Of a stretch of 64,000 bases of DNA, positions 8,791-18,133 are shown one piece after another. Source of the stretch: Hymenobacter psoromatis (lineage in GTDB: Bacteria > Bacteroidota > Bacteroidia > Cytophagales > Hymenobacteraceae). Below the pieces are notes generated by a model. That model worked only from the letters and a program-made list of their open reading frames with translations. It searched no databases and was not told the DNA's origin. The stretch covers positions 1,488,001-1,552,000 of the forward strand of contig NZ_JAIFAG010000001.1 of assembly GCF_020012125.1 (NCBI RefSeq), in the 5' to 3' direction. The position numbers and the translations under genes were made by a program. The stretch's first letter is position 1; every line of letters starts with the position of its first letter.

Positions 8791-10839
8791 ATGGCAACCC
8801 AATCCCAATCCCTCTTTCAACCCGCGCTCGTCGCGGAGGCCACGAAGCAGGCCTTCGTGAAACTCGACCCGCGCGTCATGTTCCGCAACCCGGTAATGTT
8901 CACCGTGGAGCTGGGCACCGTGGTCATGGGCATTGTCACCATTGGCCAGCTCGTGCGGCCCGATGCCAGCCAGGGCAGCTTCGGCTACAACCTCACGGTA
9001 TTTATCGTGCTGTTTATGACGCTCTTATTTGCCAACTTCGCCGAGGCTATTGCCGAGGCGCGGGGCAAAGCGCAGGCCGATTCGCTGCGCAAAACCCGCC
9101 AGGACACGCCCGCCAAGGTGCGCCAGCCCGACGGCTCGTTCACGAGCGTCAACTCGGCGCAGCTGCAAAAAGGCCAGGTGTTCGTGGTGGAGGCCGGTGA
9201 GATTATCCCCACCGATGGCGAGATTATCGAGGGCTTGGCCACCATCGACGAGTCGGCCATTACCGGCGAGTCGGCCCCGGTTATCCGTGAGTCGGGCGGC
9301 GATAAATCGTCGGTCACGGGCGGCACGATGGTGCTCTCCGACCGCATCGTGGTGCTGGTGACCACGGCCCCCGGCGAGTCGTTTCTGGACAAGATGATTG
9401 CGCTTGTGGAGGGCGCGTCGCGTCAGAAAACGCCCAATGAAATTGCCCTTACCATTCTGCTGGCCGGCTTCACGCTGGTGTTCGTGATTGTCTGCGTCAC
9501 GCTGGAGCCTTTTTCGCGCTATGCCAAAACGCCCATTGCGGTGGCCTCGTTTATTGCGCTGTTCGTGTGTCTGATTCCGACCACTATCGGCGGGCTGCTC
9601 TCGGCCATCGGCATTGCGGGCATGGACCGCGCCCTGCGGGCCAACGTCATCACCAAGAGTGGCAAAGCCGTGGAAACGGCCGGCGATATCGACGTGTTGC
9701 TGCTCGATAAAACGGGTACCATTACCATCGGCAACCGCAAGGCGACCCACTTCTGGCCCGCGCCCGGCGTGAGCGAGCGCGAGCTGGTGGAAGCCGCTAC
9801 CCTCAGCTCGCTGCACGACGAAACCCCTGAGGGTAAGAGCATTGTGGAGCTGGCCCAGCAGGTGCGCCGCCAAGATGCGGCCGACCTCCAGCAACGCGCC
9901 CAGGGTAGCGAGGCCATCAAGTTCACGGCCGAAACCCGCAGCTCAGGCGTGACCCTGGCCGGCGGCGTGCGCATCCGCAAAGGCGCTTCCGATGCCATTC
10001 GCATCTTGGCCAACGCCGCTGGCCAGGAGTTTCCGAGCGAAACCACCCAGCAGGTAGCCAAGGTAGCCAGCAACGGCGGCACGCCGCTGGTGGTGAGCCA
10101 GGACGACCGCATTCTGGGGGTAGTCGAGTTGCAGGACATCATCAAGCCCGGCATTCAGGAGCGCTTTGAGCGCCTGCGCCGCATGGGCATCAAAACCGTG
10201 ATGGTGACTGGCGATAACCCCCTCACGGCCAAGTTTATCGCCGAAAAAGCCGGCGTGGACGACTTCATCGCCGAGGCTAAGCCGGAGGATAAGATGAAGT
10301 ACATCCGCGCCGAGCAGCAGGCCGGTAAACTGGTGGCCATGATGGGCGACGGTACCAACGACGCCCCCGCCCTGGCCCAGGCCGACGTGGGGGTAGCGAT
10401 GAACTCCGGCACCCAGGCCGCCAAAGAGGCCGGCAACATGGTAGACCTCGACAACGACCCCACTAAACTCATTGAGGTAGTGGAGATTGGCAAGCAGCTG
10501 CTCATGACGCGCGGCACGCTCACTACCTTCTCCATCGCCAACGACGTGGCCAAGTACTTTGCCATCGTGCCGGCCTTGTTCATGGTCGCCATTCCGGCCC
10601 TGGGCGCGCTCAATGTGATGGGCCTGAAGTCGCCGCAGTCGGCTATTCTGAGCGCCGTTATTTTCAACGCACTCATCATTCCGGCGCTGGTGCCGCTAGC
10701 CCTGAAAGGGGTGGCCTACCAGGCCGTGGGCGCGTCAGCGCTGCTACGCCGCAACCTGCTCATTTATGGCCTCGGCGGGGTAATAGTGCCCTTTATCGGT
10801 ATCAAAATCATTGACCTGATAGTAGGCGTGTTTTTGTAA
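8791..10839 (+). CDS. kdpB: KdpB, catalytic P-type ATPase subunit
   Basis: A 682-residue P-type ATPase of normal KdpB size. It couples ATP hydrolysis to potassium translocation through KdpA. The phosphorylation site DKTGT carries Asp306; the actuator motif TGES (in AITGESAPV) and the hinge [12 protein letters not shown] are intact, as is MVTGDN in the P domain. About seven membrane helices are visible, two before the actuator domain. The ATG at 8791 comes 30 bases after the long inverted repeat. Nothing suggests loss of function. Confidence 0.97.
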   Translation: MATQSQSLFQPALVAEATKQAFVKLDPRVMFRNPVMFTVELGTVVMGIVTIGQLVRPDASQGSFGYNLTVFIVLFMTLLFANFAEAIAEARGKAQADSLRKTRQDTPAKVRQPDGSFTSVNSAQLQKGQVFVVEAGEIIPTDGEIIEGLATIDESAITGESAPVIRESGGDKSSVTGGTMVLSDRIVVLVTTAPGESFLDKMIALVEGASRQKTPNEIALTILLAGFTLVFVIVCVTLEPFSRYAKTPIAVASFIALFVCLIPTTIGGLLSAIGIAGMDRALRANVITKSGKAVETAGDIDVLLLDKTGTITIGNRKATHFWPAPGVSERELVEAATLSSLHDETPEGKSIVELAQQVRRQDAADLQQRAQGSEAIKFTAETRSSGVTLAGGVRIRKGASDAIRILANAAGQEFPSETTQQVAKVASNGGTPLVVSQDDRILGVVELQDIIKPGIQERFERLRRMGIKTVMVTGDNPLTAKFIAEKAGVDDFIAEAKPEDKMKYIRAEQQAGKLVAMMGDGTNDAPALAQADVGVAMNSGTQAAKEAGNMVDLDNDPTKLIEVVEIGKQLLMTRGTLTTFSIANDVAKYFAIVPALFMVAIPALGALNVMGLKSPQSAILSAVIFNALIIPALVPLALKGVAYQAVGASALLRRNLLIYGLGGVIVPFIGIKIIDLIVGVFL

Positions 10840-10918
10840 AACGGAGTGGCAATCCGTTCCCGTTCGCGCCGGTAGCACCTTGTTAAACAACGATTAACGG
10901 AGTACTACTCCGTTTTAC
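10836..10918. repeat. 12-bp inverted repeat and nested hairpin between kdpB and kdpC
   Basis: GTAAAACGGAGT (10836-10847, covering the kdpB stop) is the exact complement of 10907-10918. A second AACGGAGT at 10896-10903 pairs with ACTCCGTT at 10907-10914 around a 3-base loop. The right arm can therefore pair with either of two left arms, giving alternative RNA folds 11 bases before the kdpC start. Confidence 0.7.
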
Positions 10919-10929
10919 CCAGTAAAACC

Positions 10930-11490
10930 ATGAAATCCCAATTCCTCCCCGCCCTGCGCCTGACCCTTGTGCTTATGGTGCTATGCTGCGGTATTTACCC
11001 GGCCCTGGTGTGGGCCGCCGCGCAGCTGGCACCCGGACGGGGCGAGGGCGTGCAGGTGCGCCAGAACGGCCGCCTCGTGGGCTTCGCCAACGTGGGCCAG
11101 CGCTTCGACAGGCCTGAGTATTTCAATTCGCGGCCCTCGGCGGTCAGCTACCACGCCGACGGCTCGGGCGGCTCGAACAAGGGGCCCAGCAACCCCGATT
11201 ATCTGAAAGTAGTGCAGGCCCGGCTCGATACGTTTTTGTTGAAAAACCCCAGCGTAAACCGCGCCGACGTGCCCGCCGAGCTGCTCACGGCCAGTGGCTC
11301 GGGCCTCGACCCCGACCTCTCGCCGCAGGGCGCGCTGGTGCAGGTGCCCCGCGTGGCCAGGGCCCGCGGCCTGGCCCCGGAGCAGGTGCGCAGCCTGGTG
11401 CAGCAGCATATCACGCCGGGGATTTTAGGCCCCGACAAGGTAAACGTGCTGGCTCTGAACCTGGCTCTGGACGCGCTAAAGGGCCGCTAA
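10930..11490 (+). CDS. kdpC: KdpC, accessory subunit of the Kdp ATPase
   Basis: A 186-residue protein with one N-terminal membrane helix (LTLVLMVLCCGIYPALVWAA) and a periplasmic domain. The KdpC hallmarks are all present: YFNSRPSA, GSNKGPSNP and TASGSGLDPDLSP. KdpC is required for assembly and activity of the pump and increases its ATP or potassium affinity. It is last of the pump genes, 90 bases after kdpB. The ATG at 10930 is the natural start before the helix. Confidence 0.95.
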   Translation: MKSQFLPALRLTLVLMVLCCGIYPALVWAAAQLAPGRGEGVQVRQNGRLVGFANVGQRFDRPEYFNSRPSAVSYHADGSGGSNKGPSNPDYLKVVQARLDTFLLKNPSVNRADVPAELLTASGSGLDPDLSPQGALVQVPRVARARGLAPEQVRSLVQQHITPGILGPDKVNVLALNLALDALKGR

Positions 11491-11569
11491 GCCCCGCTGG
11501 CGGGCTGCGGGAAGCTATAAAAGCATATTTCTTGTATGAGCAGGTTTTTTGTTGAAACTCTCTTTTATT

Positions 11570-12919
11570 ATGAAAATACATTTACCTACCGGCTTGCTGG
11601 CTTTGCTGCTTGCCCTACCCCTTGCCAGCCAGGCCCAGGCCCCGGCCGATACTACCCACCACGGCGGCCTACCCGTCGTAGATGGCTCCAACGGGCGTTG
11701 CCTGCCATCGCCCATTTTAGGGCCTTATCCAGTGTCGGAGTGGGACGGCTCGCCCGTTATTGGCTTGCCCAGCGAGGGTACCGACTACCCCCTGCAAAAG
11801 GCGCTGGGCCTGGCCAAAAGCCGCTTCAAAATCTACGGCTGGGCCAGCATCGGGGGTAACCTGAGTACTTCGCACAACTCGAACGCGCCCACGGCCTACA
11901 ACCTCGTGCCCAACAGGGTGGTGCTCGACCAGGTAATTATTCGCATGGAGCGCCAGCCCAACACCGTGCAGACCGACCACGCCGACTGGGGCTTTCTGGT
12001 GGATAATATCTACGGCATTGACTACCGCTACACCATCGCCAAGGGAATTTTCAGCGACCAGCTGCTGAAAAAAAACAACCTCTATGGCTACGACCCTACC
12101 CAGGTGTACGCCCTGCTCTATCTGCCTAAAATAGCGCAGGGAATGCTCCTGAAAGTAGGCCGCTTTATCTCGCCGGCCGATATTGAGGCGCAGTGGGCTC
12201 CTGATAATTATCTCTACTCGCACTCGCTCATGTTTGCCGTGGACCCCTACACCTTTAGTGGGGCGCAGGCCACCATCCGCTTCAGCCCCTACTGGCAGAT
12301 TGAGCTGGGCGTGCACGGCGGCAACGACGTGGCCCTATGGAGCAATTCGGCCCACCTCAATGGGCTGGCGATGTTCCGCTGGGTATCGCGCAACAACAAC
12401 AACTCGGTGTATGCCGGCATTAACTCTGTTGGCAGCGGCCAGTATAGCAACAACCACGATAACCTGCAGATGGCCGTGGCCACCTGGGGCCACCGCTTCA
12501 ACGGCACCGTGCACATGATGACCGAAGGCTATTACCTCTGGCAGTTCAACTCCTTGATGGGCGGCACCGTCATCGACGGGCCGGGCCAGCGCTTCTATGA
12601 AAACACCGGCGCTGGTGCCTTCACGCCCGGCCTCGCGCACGCCGTGGGGGCCGTTAACTACTTCCAGGTGCTGCTGGGCGCGAAAGACTACCTTTCCATC
12701 CGCAACGACCTGCTGATGGACCCTCAGGGCAACCGCACCAGCTACGCCACTTCGTATTCCAGCCATACCATCGGCTTGGTACACACCTTTAACTCGCTGC
12801 TACGCATTCGGCCCGAAGTGCGCTACGAGCGGGCCTACGCCGCCGGGGCCACGCCCTACGACAATGGCCTGAAGCGCGACCAGTTTCAGGTCGCGGCGGA
12901 CGCGGTTATTCGCTTCTGA
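11570..12919 (+). CDS. Outer-membrane beta-barrel porin, BBP2/OmpL-like (first of three)
   Basis: A 449-residue exported protein with a Sec signal peptide ending near ASQAQA. The mature part has alternating aromatic and polar strands (FKIYGWASIGGNLS, WQIELGVHGGNDVALW) and ends in a terminal aromatic, VIRF, as outer-membrane barrels do. The opening block with GPYPVSEWDGSPVIGLPS recalls the putative beta-barrel porin-2 family. It follows kdpC by 79 bases, so it may give potassium or other cations a path across the outer membrane; this role is inferred from position. The ATG at 11570 starts the signal peptide. Confidence 0.75.
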   Translation: MKIHLPTGLLALLLALPLASQAQAPADTTHHGGLPVVDGSNGRCLPSPILGPYPVSEWDGSPVIGLPSEGTDYPLQKALGLAKSRFKIYGWASIGGNLSTSHNSNAPTAYNLVPNRVVLDQVIIRMERQPNTVQTDHADWGFLVDNIYGIDYRYTIAKGIFSDQLLKKNNLYGYDPTQVYALLYLPKIAQGMLLKVGRFISPADIEAQWAPDNYLYSHSLMFAVDPYTFSGAQATIRFSPYWQIELGVHGGNDVALWSNSAHLNGLAMFRWVSRNNNNSVYAGINSVGSGQYSNNHDNLQMAVATWGHRFNGTVHMMTEGYYLWQFNSLMGGTVIDGPGQRFYENTGAGAFTPGLAHAVGAVNYFQVLLGAKDYLSIRNDLLMDPQGNRTSYATSYSSHTIGLVHTFNSLLRIRPEVRYERAYAAGATPYDNGLKRDQFQVAADAVIRF

Positions 12920-12998
12920 GGCTGTTTTTTGGCGTAGTCGACACCGCTACCGGCTCGGCCGATTCTTTATCAACCATTATCACTCTTCTCTCCCCTGT

Positions 12999-13045
12999 TC
13001 AATACCTGTGATAGGCAGCCTCGCTGGCTGTCGGCCAGGTATTGA
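12999..13045 (+). promoter_or_regulatory. Structured leader upstream of the second porin
   Basis: TCAATACCTG (12999-13008) pairs perfectly with CAGGTATTGA (13036-13045), enclosing a second stem CAGCC/GGCTG (13016-13020 and 13025-13029 approximately). The two-tier hairpin sits 21 bases before the porin ATG and has no following T run, so it is more likely a leader structure or protein site than a terminator. Confidence 0.5.
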
Positions 13046-13066
13046 TTACCACCCCATTCATTTTTT

Positions 13067-14524
13067 ATGAAAAAGCAATTTACCTCCACTTTAGTTGCTA
13101 CGGGCTGCCTGTTGGCCCTACATGCGACCGCCCAGGCGCAGGTTACCCTCTCGCCGGCCGAGCGCCAGGCCATTATCAACCAGATTAAGCAAGAAATGCG
13201 CGACAGCGCAGCCCTCACCGCTACAAACCGGGTGATTTCCAACGACCTAACGGTAACCAAGACGGATACTGGCAAGTACACGGAGCCTTTTGCCTGGGGC
13301 GACTTTACCTGGGTGCAGGGAGCTAATCGCCAGAAAAAAGCGTTGCTCGACTCCAAATACTTCACCGGCGGCACTACCATCGACTGCAATTATAACTACT
13401 CGTTTGCCCGGCCCATCGACCACACTAACTCCGGTTCGACGGCCACATTCCGTTCAAACGAATTTAACATCTCGTATATCGAGGCGGGCGGTGAGTTTCA
13501 CGACCCCAAGACGGGAGCACGGGCCAAGCTATTTTTGCAGTTTGGCACCCGCGCTACTGGCATTCCGCGCAACGACAATACGCCCTTGCGCGGCCAGTTT
13601 GACCTGTACACGGCCCTGCGCTTCGTGACCGAAGGCTACGCGGGCATTCACATCAACAAGATGCACGGCATCAACATCGACTTTGGTATCTTCAAGTCGT
13701 ATGTGGGCCTGCTGTCTTACAATAACTTCGAGAACTGGAACTACCAGCCCTCCTTCACTTCTGACAATACGCCGTGGTTTTTTACCGGCTCGCGAGTGCA
13801 GCTGTTCCCCACTGATAAGTTGAAAGTAGAATTGTGGCTTGTGAACGGATGGCAGACCTACGGGATGTTTAACGAATCGCCGGGTGTGGGCTTCCAAATA
13901 CAATACCGCCCGAAGGAGTGGCTTTCGGTGCTGGGTTCGTCGTACTACGGCCACGACACGGCCCTCGACCCTAACCGCTACCGCTTTCACACCGACAACT
14001 CCGTTGTGGCCCGCTATTACAATGCCCCCGGTGGCCCCGGCATCACCAAAGCGGCCTTCTCGCTGACCGGCGACCTGGGCTTCGAGGGTGGCGACGGGAT
14101 AGTGAGGCCCTTCGGCAACAAGGGTGGTATTCCGGAGCAAAACTTCTTGAGCGCCATGTTCTACAACCGTTTCTGGTACGGCCCGAAGCAGCACTTCGCC
14201 ACTACCTTCGGCGGCGGCGTTATTTCGAACCCCGGCCGATACCTGGCCCTGTTGCCCACCGGCACCGGCGTACTCACGCAAAATCCTGGCGACCTGTTCA
14301 AGGGCTGGGACTCTTCGGCCAACATGCAGTATATGCCCAACGACTACCTGACCTTCGGCATAGAGTACGTAACACGCCACGCATCGGTGCCTTATTTCAG
14401 CGGGCACGGCGGCGTAACCTCTCCTAATGGCTGGAACCCACCCATCGGCGACCCTACCGGCTACGTAGCCGATTTGGTGAAAGACGAAAATCGTATTATT
14501 TTCTCGACTATTTTTCGTTTTTAA
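13067..14524 (+). CDS. Outer-membrane beta-barrel porin (second of three)
   Basis: A 485-residue exported protein. The signal peptide ends at HATAQA, followed by a short helical, charged segment (SPAERQAIINQIKQEMRD) and then barrel strands rich in Tyr, Trp and Gly. The chain ends IFSTIFRF, a typical outer-membrane terminal strand. It belongs with the BBP2-like barrels but is clearly divergent from its neighbours. It lies between the first porin and kup, inside the potassium locus. The N-terminal helical piece may be a periplasmic coil or plug. Substrate unknown. Confidence 0.7.
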   Translation: MKKQFTSTLVATGCLLALHATAQAQVTLSPAERQAIINQIKQEMRDSAALTATNRVISNDLTVTKTDTGKYTEPFAWGDFTWVQGANRQKKALLDSKYFTGGTTIDCNYNYSFARPIDHTNSGSTATFRSNEFNISYIEAGGEFHDPKTGARAKLFLQFGTRATGIPRNDNTPLRGQFDLYTALRFVTEGYAGIHINKMHGINIDFGIFKSYVGLLSYNNFENWNYQPSFTSDNTPWFFTGSRVQLFPTDKLKVELWLVNGWQTYGMFNESPGVGFQIQYRPKEWLSVLGSSYYGHDTALDPNRYRFHTDNSVVARYYNAPGGPGITKAAFSLTGDLGFEGGDGIVRPFGNKGGIPEQNFLSAMFYNRFWYGPKQHFATTFGGGVISNPGRYLALLPTGTGVLTQNPGDLFKGWDSSANMQYMPNDYLTFGIEYVTRHASVPYFSGHGGVTSPNGWNPPIGDPTGYVADLVKDENRIIFSTIFRF

Positions 14525-14550
14525 GTTTCCGCGGTCCTTCTATCCGCACT

Positions 14551-14593
14551 CAGGAAGCCCAACTATTGCTCTCAGCTAAAGTTGGGCTTCCTG
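14551..14593 (+). terminator. Hairpin after the second porin, possible terminator
   Basis: CAGGAAGCCCAAC (14551-14563) is the exact complement of 14581-14593, a 13-bp stem with a 17-base loop, beginning 27 bases after the porin stop. It is followed by AGTTGCTTGCTGT rather than a clean T run, so termination would be weak or the hairpin may stabilise the upstream mRNA. Confidence 0.5.
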
Positions 14594-14724
14594 AGTTGCT
14601 TGCTGTAAGTATTCGGCAGGGCAAGTTTACTAGTCGGTCGGCTGTACTTGCCCTACTAAACAGTTTTTCCCTCATTATTTCCCTTCCTGGTTTCGGTTTC
14701 CCTCGCTACGCTAAGCCACTGACT

Positions 14725-16716
14725 ATGCCGACCTCCGCTACGGCCGCTGCTACTATTCCCATTCCTACGCCCGAGCCGGGCGGCCACGGTACCCTCCACA
14801 CCCGCATTACGGCCGCGGGCTCGCTCATCGCCCTAGGCATCGTGTACGGCGATATCGGTACTTCGCCCCTCTACACTGTGCGCGGCGTGTTCGTGCACCG
14901 GCCCGTGACGGAGGAAGTGGTGCTGGGTACCGTATCGGCCATTATCTGGACGCTCACGCTGCTTACTACTTTTAAGTACGTCTTTATTGCCATGCGGGCC
15001 GACAACCACGGCGAGGGCGGCATTTTGTCGCTCTACGCCCTGCTGCGGCGGCTGAAGCTGAAGTGGCTCTACCTGCCAGCCATCATCGGGGCGGCGGCGC
15101 TGCTGGCCGATAGCCTCATTACGCCGCCCATCTCGGTGGCCTCGGCCATTGAGGGGCTGCAAATGATAAAGCCCGACCTGAATACGGTGCCCATCGTGTT
15201 GGTTATTCTGGTGGGTTTGTTTGCGTTTCAGCAGTTCGGCACGGCCATTATCGGCAAGCTCTTCGGGCCGGTCATGGTGGTTTTTTTCTCGATGCTGGCC
15301 GTGCTGGGAATCCGGTTTCTGGTGCAGGAGCCGAGCATTTTGCGGGCCCTGAACCCGTACTACGCGGTGCACATGATAACCCGGCTGCCGGGCGCGTTCT
15401 GGCTGCTGGGCAGTATTTTTCTGTGCAGCACCGGGGCCGAAGCGCTCTACGCCGACATGGGCCACGTGGGTAGGCGCAACATCTACGTGTCGTGGACTTT
15501 TGTTAAAACCTGCCTGCTGCTCAACTACCTGGGGCAGGGGGCGTGGCTGCTCCAGCACCAGGGCGCGCCCCTGGGCGAGCGCAACCTGTTCTTTGAAATG
15601 ATACCGCAATGGGGCCTGCTGCCGGCCATCGGACTGTGCACGCTGGCGACCATCATTGCCTCGCAGGCCCTGATTTCGGGCTCGTACACGCTCATTATTG
15701 AGGCGTTGCGGCTCAACTTCTGGCCTAAGGTGAAGGTGTCCTACCCCACCGAATTGCGCGGGCAGGCCTACGTGCCCTCGCTCAACTGGATACTCTGCGC
15801 CGGCTGCGTGGGCGTGGTGCTGCACTTCCGCGAGAGCAGCCGCATGGAGGCGGCTTTCGGCCTGGCCGTGACCGTGACCATGCTCATGACCACGGTGCTG
15901 CTGGCCTACTACCTGCGCCTGCGCCGGGTTGGCATTGTGTGGATTGGGCTGCTATTGCTGACGTATTTCACCGTGGAAGGCTCATTTCTGATTGCCAACC
16001 TGCGCAAATTTCCCGAGGGCGGCTACATCAGCGTGCTACTGGGGCTGCTGCTGCTGCTGGTGATGGTGAGCTGGATTCAGGGCCGCCGCCTGCGCAACGA
16101 CCTGGCCAAGTACGTGCCGCTGGCCGACTGGCTATCCCTGCTCAGCAAGCTCAGCGCCGATGAGTCGGTGCCCAAGTTTGCCACCCACCTGGTGTACCTC
16201 ACCGATTCGGAAGACCCCAAAATGGTCGAGAACGGCATTATCCACAGCATTTTTCGCAAAAGCCCCAAGCGGGCCGATATCTACTACCTCATCCACGTCA
16301 CGACCACCGACGAGCCATACACCAAGACCTACCACGCCACCACTGTGCTCGCCGACGACCTGGTGCGCATCGAGTTCCGACTGGGCTTTCGGGTTGACCA
16401 CGCCATCAACTACATGTTCCGGCAGGTGGTAACCGACCTGGTGAAGAACAAGGAAATCGACATCACCTCGCGCTACGACTCGCTGCGCGGCCAGGATATG
16501 GTGGGTGATTTTCAGTTCGTTATCCTCAACCGTACCCTGCCCTATGCCCAGTCGCTCAGCGGCTGGCAGCGGCTGGTGGCCCGCCTCTCGGGCGCGTTGC
16601 GCTGGCTGGGCTCCAGTCAGCAGCAAAGCTTCGGGCTGGATAACTCCTCGCTCACCATCGAAAATATTCCGCTGCTCACGCCCGAGCGGCCCGAGCTGCA
16701 GCTCACCCGCGACTAA
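14725..16716 (+). CDS. kup: Kup family potassium uptake permease
   Basis: A 663-residue inner-membrane potassium/proton symporter. The family signature GIVYGDIGTSPLY follows a short N-terminal tail, and about twelve hydrophobic segments precede a C-terminal cytoplasmic domain from about residue 470. Kup gives moderate-affinity uptake that complements Kdp when potassium is plentiful. The ATG at 14725 is chosen because the longer frame would start inside the preceding hairpin and add residues unlike Kup. It may form its own unit or be reached by readthrough from the kdp genes. Confidence 0.93.
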   Translation: MPTSATAAATIPIPTPEPGGHGTLHTRITAAGSLIALGIVYGDIGTSPLYTVRGVFVHRPVTEEVVLGTVSAIIWTLTLLTTFKYVFIAMRADNHGEGGILSLYALLRRLKLKWLYLPAIIGAAALLADSLITPPISVASAIEGLQMIKPDLNTVPIVLVILVGLFAFQQFGTAIIGKLFGPVMVVFFSMLAVLGIRFLVQEPSILRALNPYYAVHMITRLPGAFWLLGSIFLCSTGAEALYADMGHVGRRNIYVSWTFVKTCLLLNYLGQGAWLLQHQGAPLGERNLFFEMIPQWGLLPAIGLCTLATIIASQALISGSYTLIIEALRLNFWPKVKVSYPTELRGQAYVPSLNWILCAGCVGVVLHFRESSRMEAAFGLAVTVTMLMTTVLLAYYLRLRRVGIVWIGLLLLTYFTVEGSFLIANLRKFPEGGYISVLLGLLLLLVMVSWIQGRRLRNDLAKYVPLADWLSLLSKLSADESVPKFATHLVYLTDSEDPKMVENGIIHSIFRKSPKRADIYYLIHVTTTDEPYTKTYHATTVLADDLVRIEFRLGFRVDHAINYMFRQVVTDLVKNKEIDITSRYDSLRGQDMVGDFQFVILNRTLPYAQSLSGWQRLVARLSGALRWLGSSQQQSFGLDNSSLTIENIPLLTPERPELQLTRD

Positions 16717-16774
16717 TTCTTTAGGCAGGCCGCCCGCCGGGTAGCCTCCCTACCCCACCTTTTTCGACGCACCT

Positions 16775-17959
16775 ATGCGCCATTCAGTACGCTTCTCTTC
16801 TCTGCTGCTGAGCGCGGGCCTGCTACCCGGCCTGGCCCGCGCTCAAACTACGCCCGCGCCCGCGCCAACTACCACCACCACTACCGCGCCGCCCGCTGCC
16901 CCCACGGCCACGGCCGCCGCCACTACGGCCGCCGCGGCCGCCGACACGGCCCGGCTGGCCGACCCCAAGCCCGAGTTTTTTGGCTACGTGGGCGTGTACT
17001 ACGGCTACGATTTTAATAACCCCGCCAGCCTCACCCGGCCCAGCTTCATTTACTCGGAAAATCTGCACAACCAGATTGCCATCAACATTGCCCTGCTGGG
17101 CGCGCGCTACAACAGCGACCGCATCCGGGGCACTTTTGCCATCCAGACCGGCACCTACCCCGATGCCAACTACGCCGCTGAGCCGGCCATCTTCAAGAAC
17201 ATCTACGAGGCCTGGGGCGGCGTGCGGGTGGCCAAAAACCTCTGGCTCGATGCCGGAATCTTCCTCTCGCACATTGGCCTGGAAGGCCCCAACTCGCGCG
17301 ACGACCTCACGCTGACCCGCTCCATTATGGCCGAAAACTCGCCTTACTACGAGACGGGGGCCAAGCTTACGTATGACGCGGGCAAGAAGTGGCTGTTTTC
17401 GGTGCTGACCATCAACGGCTGGCAGGTTATCCGCGACCGCAACCAGAACGAGGCGGTGGGCACGCAGGTGCAGTTTCGGCCTACCCCCAAGCTTTTGTTC
17501 AATTCGAGCACCTTCATTGGCGAAGGCCGCAACGTGCCCGACTCGCTGGGCGTGCGCCTGCGCTACTTCCACGACTTCTACGTTACGTATGACCCCACGC
17601 CAAAGTGGAAAATAGCCGGTGCCTTCGACACTGGCTGGCAGGAAAAACTCGATGGCCGGGGTGGCTACGACAAGTGGCAGGGCGGCTCGCTCATCGTGCG
17701 CCGCCGCCTGTGGACGCGGGCCGGCCTGGTGGGCCGCGTGGAGTATTACCACGACCCCAGCGGCGTGCTGGCCACTACCCGCGTGGGCGGCTTGAACACC
17801 ACCGGCTACTCGCTGGGCTTCGACTATCTGCCCGTGCCCCGCGTCATTCTGCGGGCCGAGTTCAAGGAATTCATCGACCAGAACAACGCGTACATCCGCG
17901 ATAAAACCCCCAAGCGTACCGATGCGGCCGTGACGACGCTGCTTGGCCTCACCTTCTGA
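16775..17959 (+). CDS. Outer-membrane beta-barrel porin, BBP2-like (third of three)
   Basis: A 394-residue exported protein. A signal peptide ending LARAQ is followed by an unusual Thr/Ala/Pro low-complexity linker of about 45 residues, then KPEFFGYVGVYYGYDFN and a run of barrel strands ending TTLLGLTF. GTFAIQTGTYPDANY and GIFLSHIGLEGP resemble BBP2 porins. It begins 58 bases after kup. The linker would hold the barrel apart from another partner or simply be a flexible spacer. As with the two other barrels, a potassium role is inferred only from the neighbours. Confidence 0.75.
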   Translation: MRHSVRFSSLLLSAGLLPGLARAQTTPAPAPTTTTTTAPPAAPTATAAATTAAAAADTARLADPKPEFFGYVGVYYGYDFNNPASLTRPSFIYSENLHNQIAINIALLGARYNSDRIRGTFAIQTGTYPDANYAAEPAIFKNIYEAWGGVRVAKNLWLDAGIFLSHIGLEGPNSRDDLTLTRSIMAENSPYYETGAKLTYDAGKKWLFSVLTINGWQVIRDRNQNEAVGTQVQFRPTPKLLFNSSTFIGEGRNVPDSLGVRLRYFHDFYVTYDPTPKWKIAGAFDTGWQEKLDGRGGYDKWQGGSLIVRRRLWTRAGLVGRVEYYHDPSGVLATTRVGGLNTTGYSLGFDYLPVPRVILRAEFKEFIDQNNAYIRDKTPKRTDAAVTTLLGLTF

Positions 17960-18133
17960 GCTACCTACTGTCGTTCAGGCGGGTGCGGCTTTAAAGCGAC
18001 GGGGCTGTTCTGGCTGGCCCCCTTGCAACTGGTGAGCGCTGCCTGCAAAGATGTATAAAACCCGCTGCGTAAGCCCTGTTAATCAACAGGAAAAGCGAAT
18101 AGTTAAAAGCTGACAGCTTATTATTCCCCTGCT

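Noticed and set aside
18007..18028. TGGC...TTGCA before the KdpD half, resembling a -24/-12 promoter
   Set aside because: The GG-to-GC distance is one base too long or several too short depending on the register, and sigma-54 promoters tolerate little spacing change.
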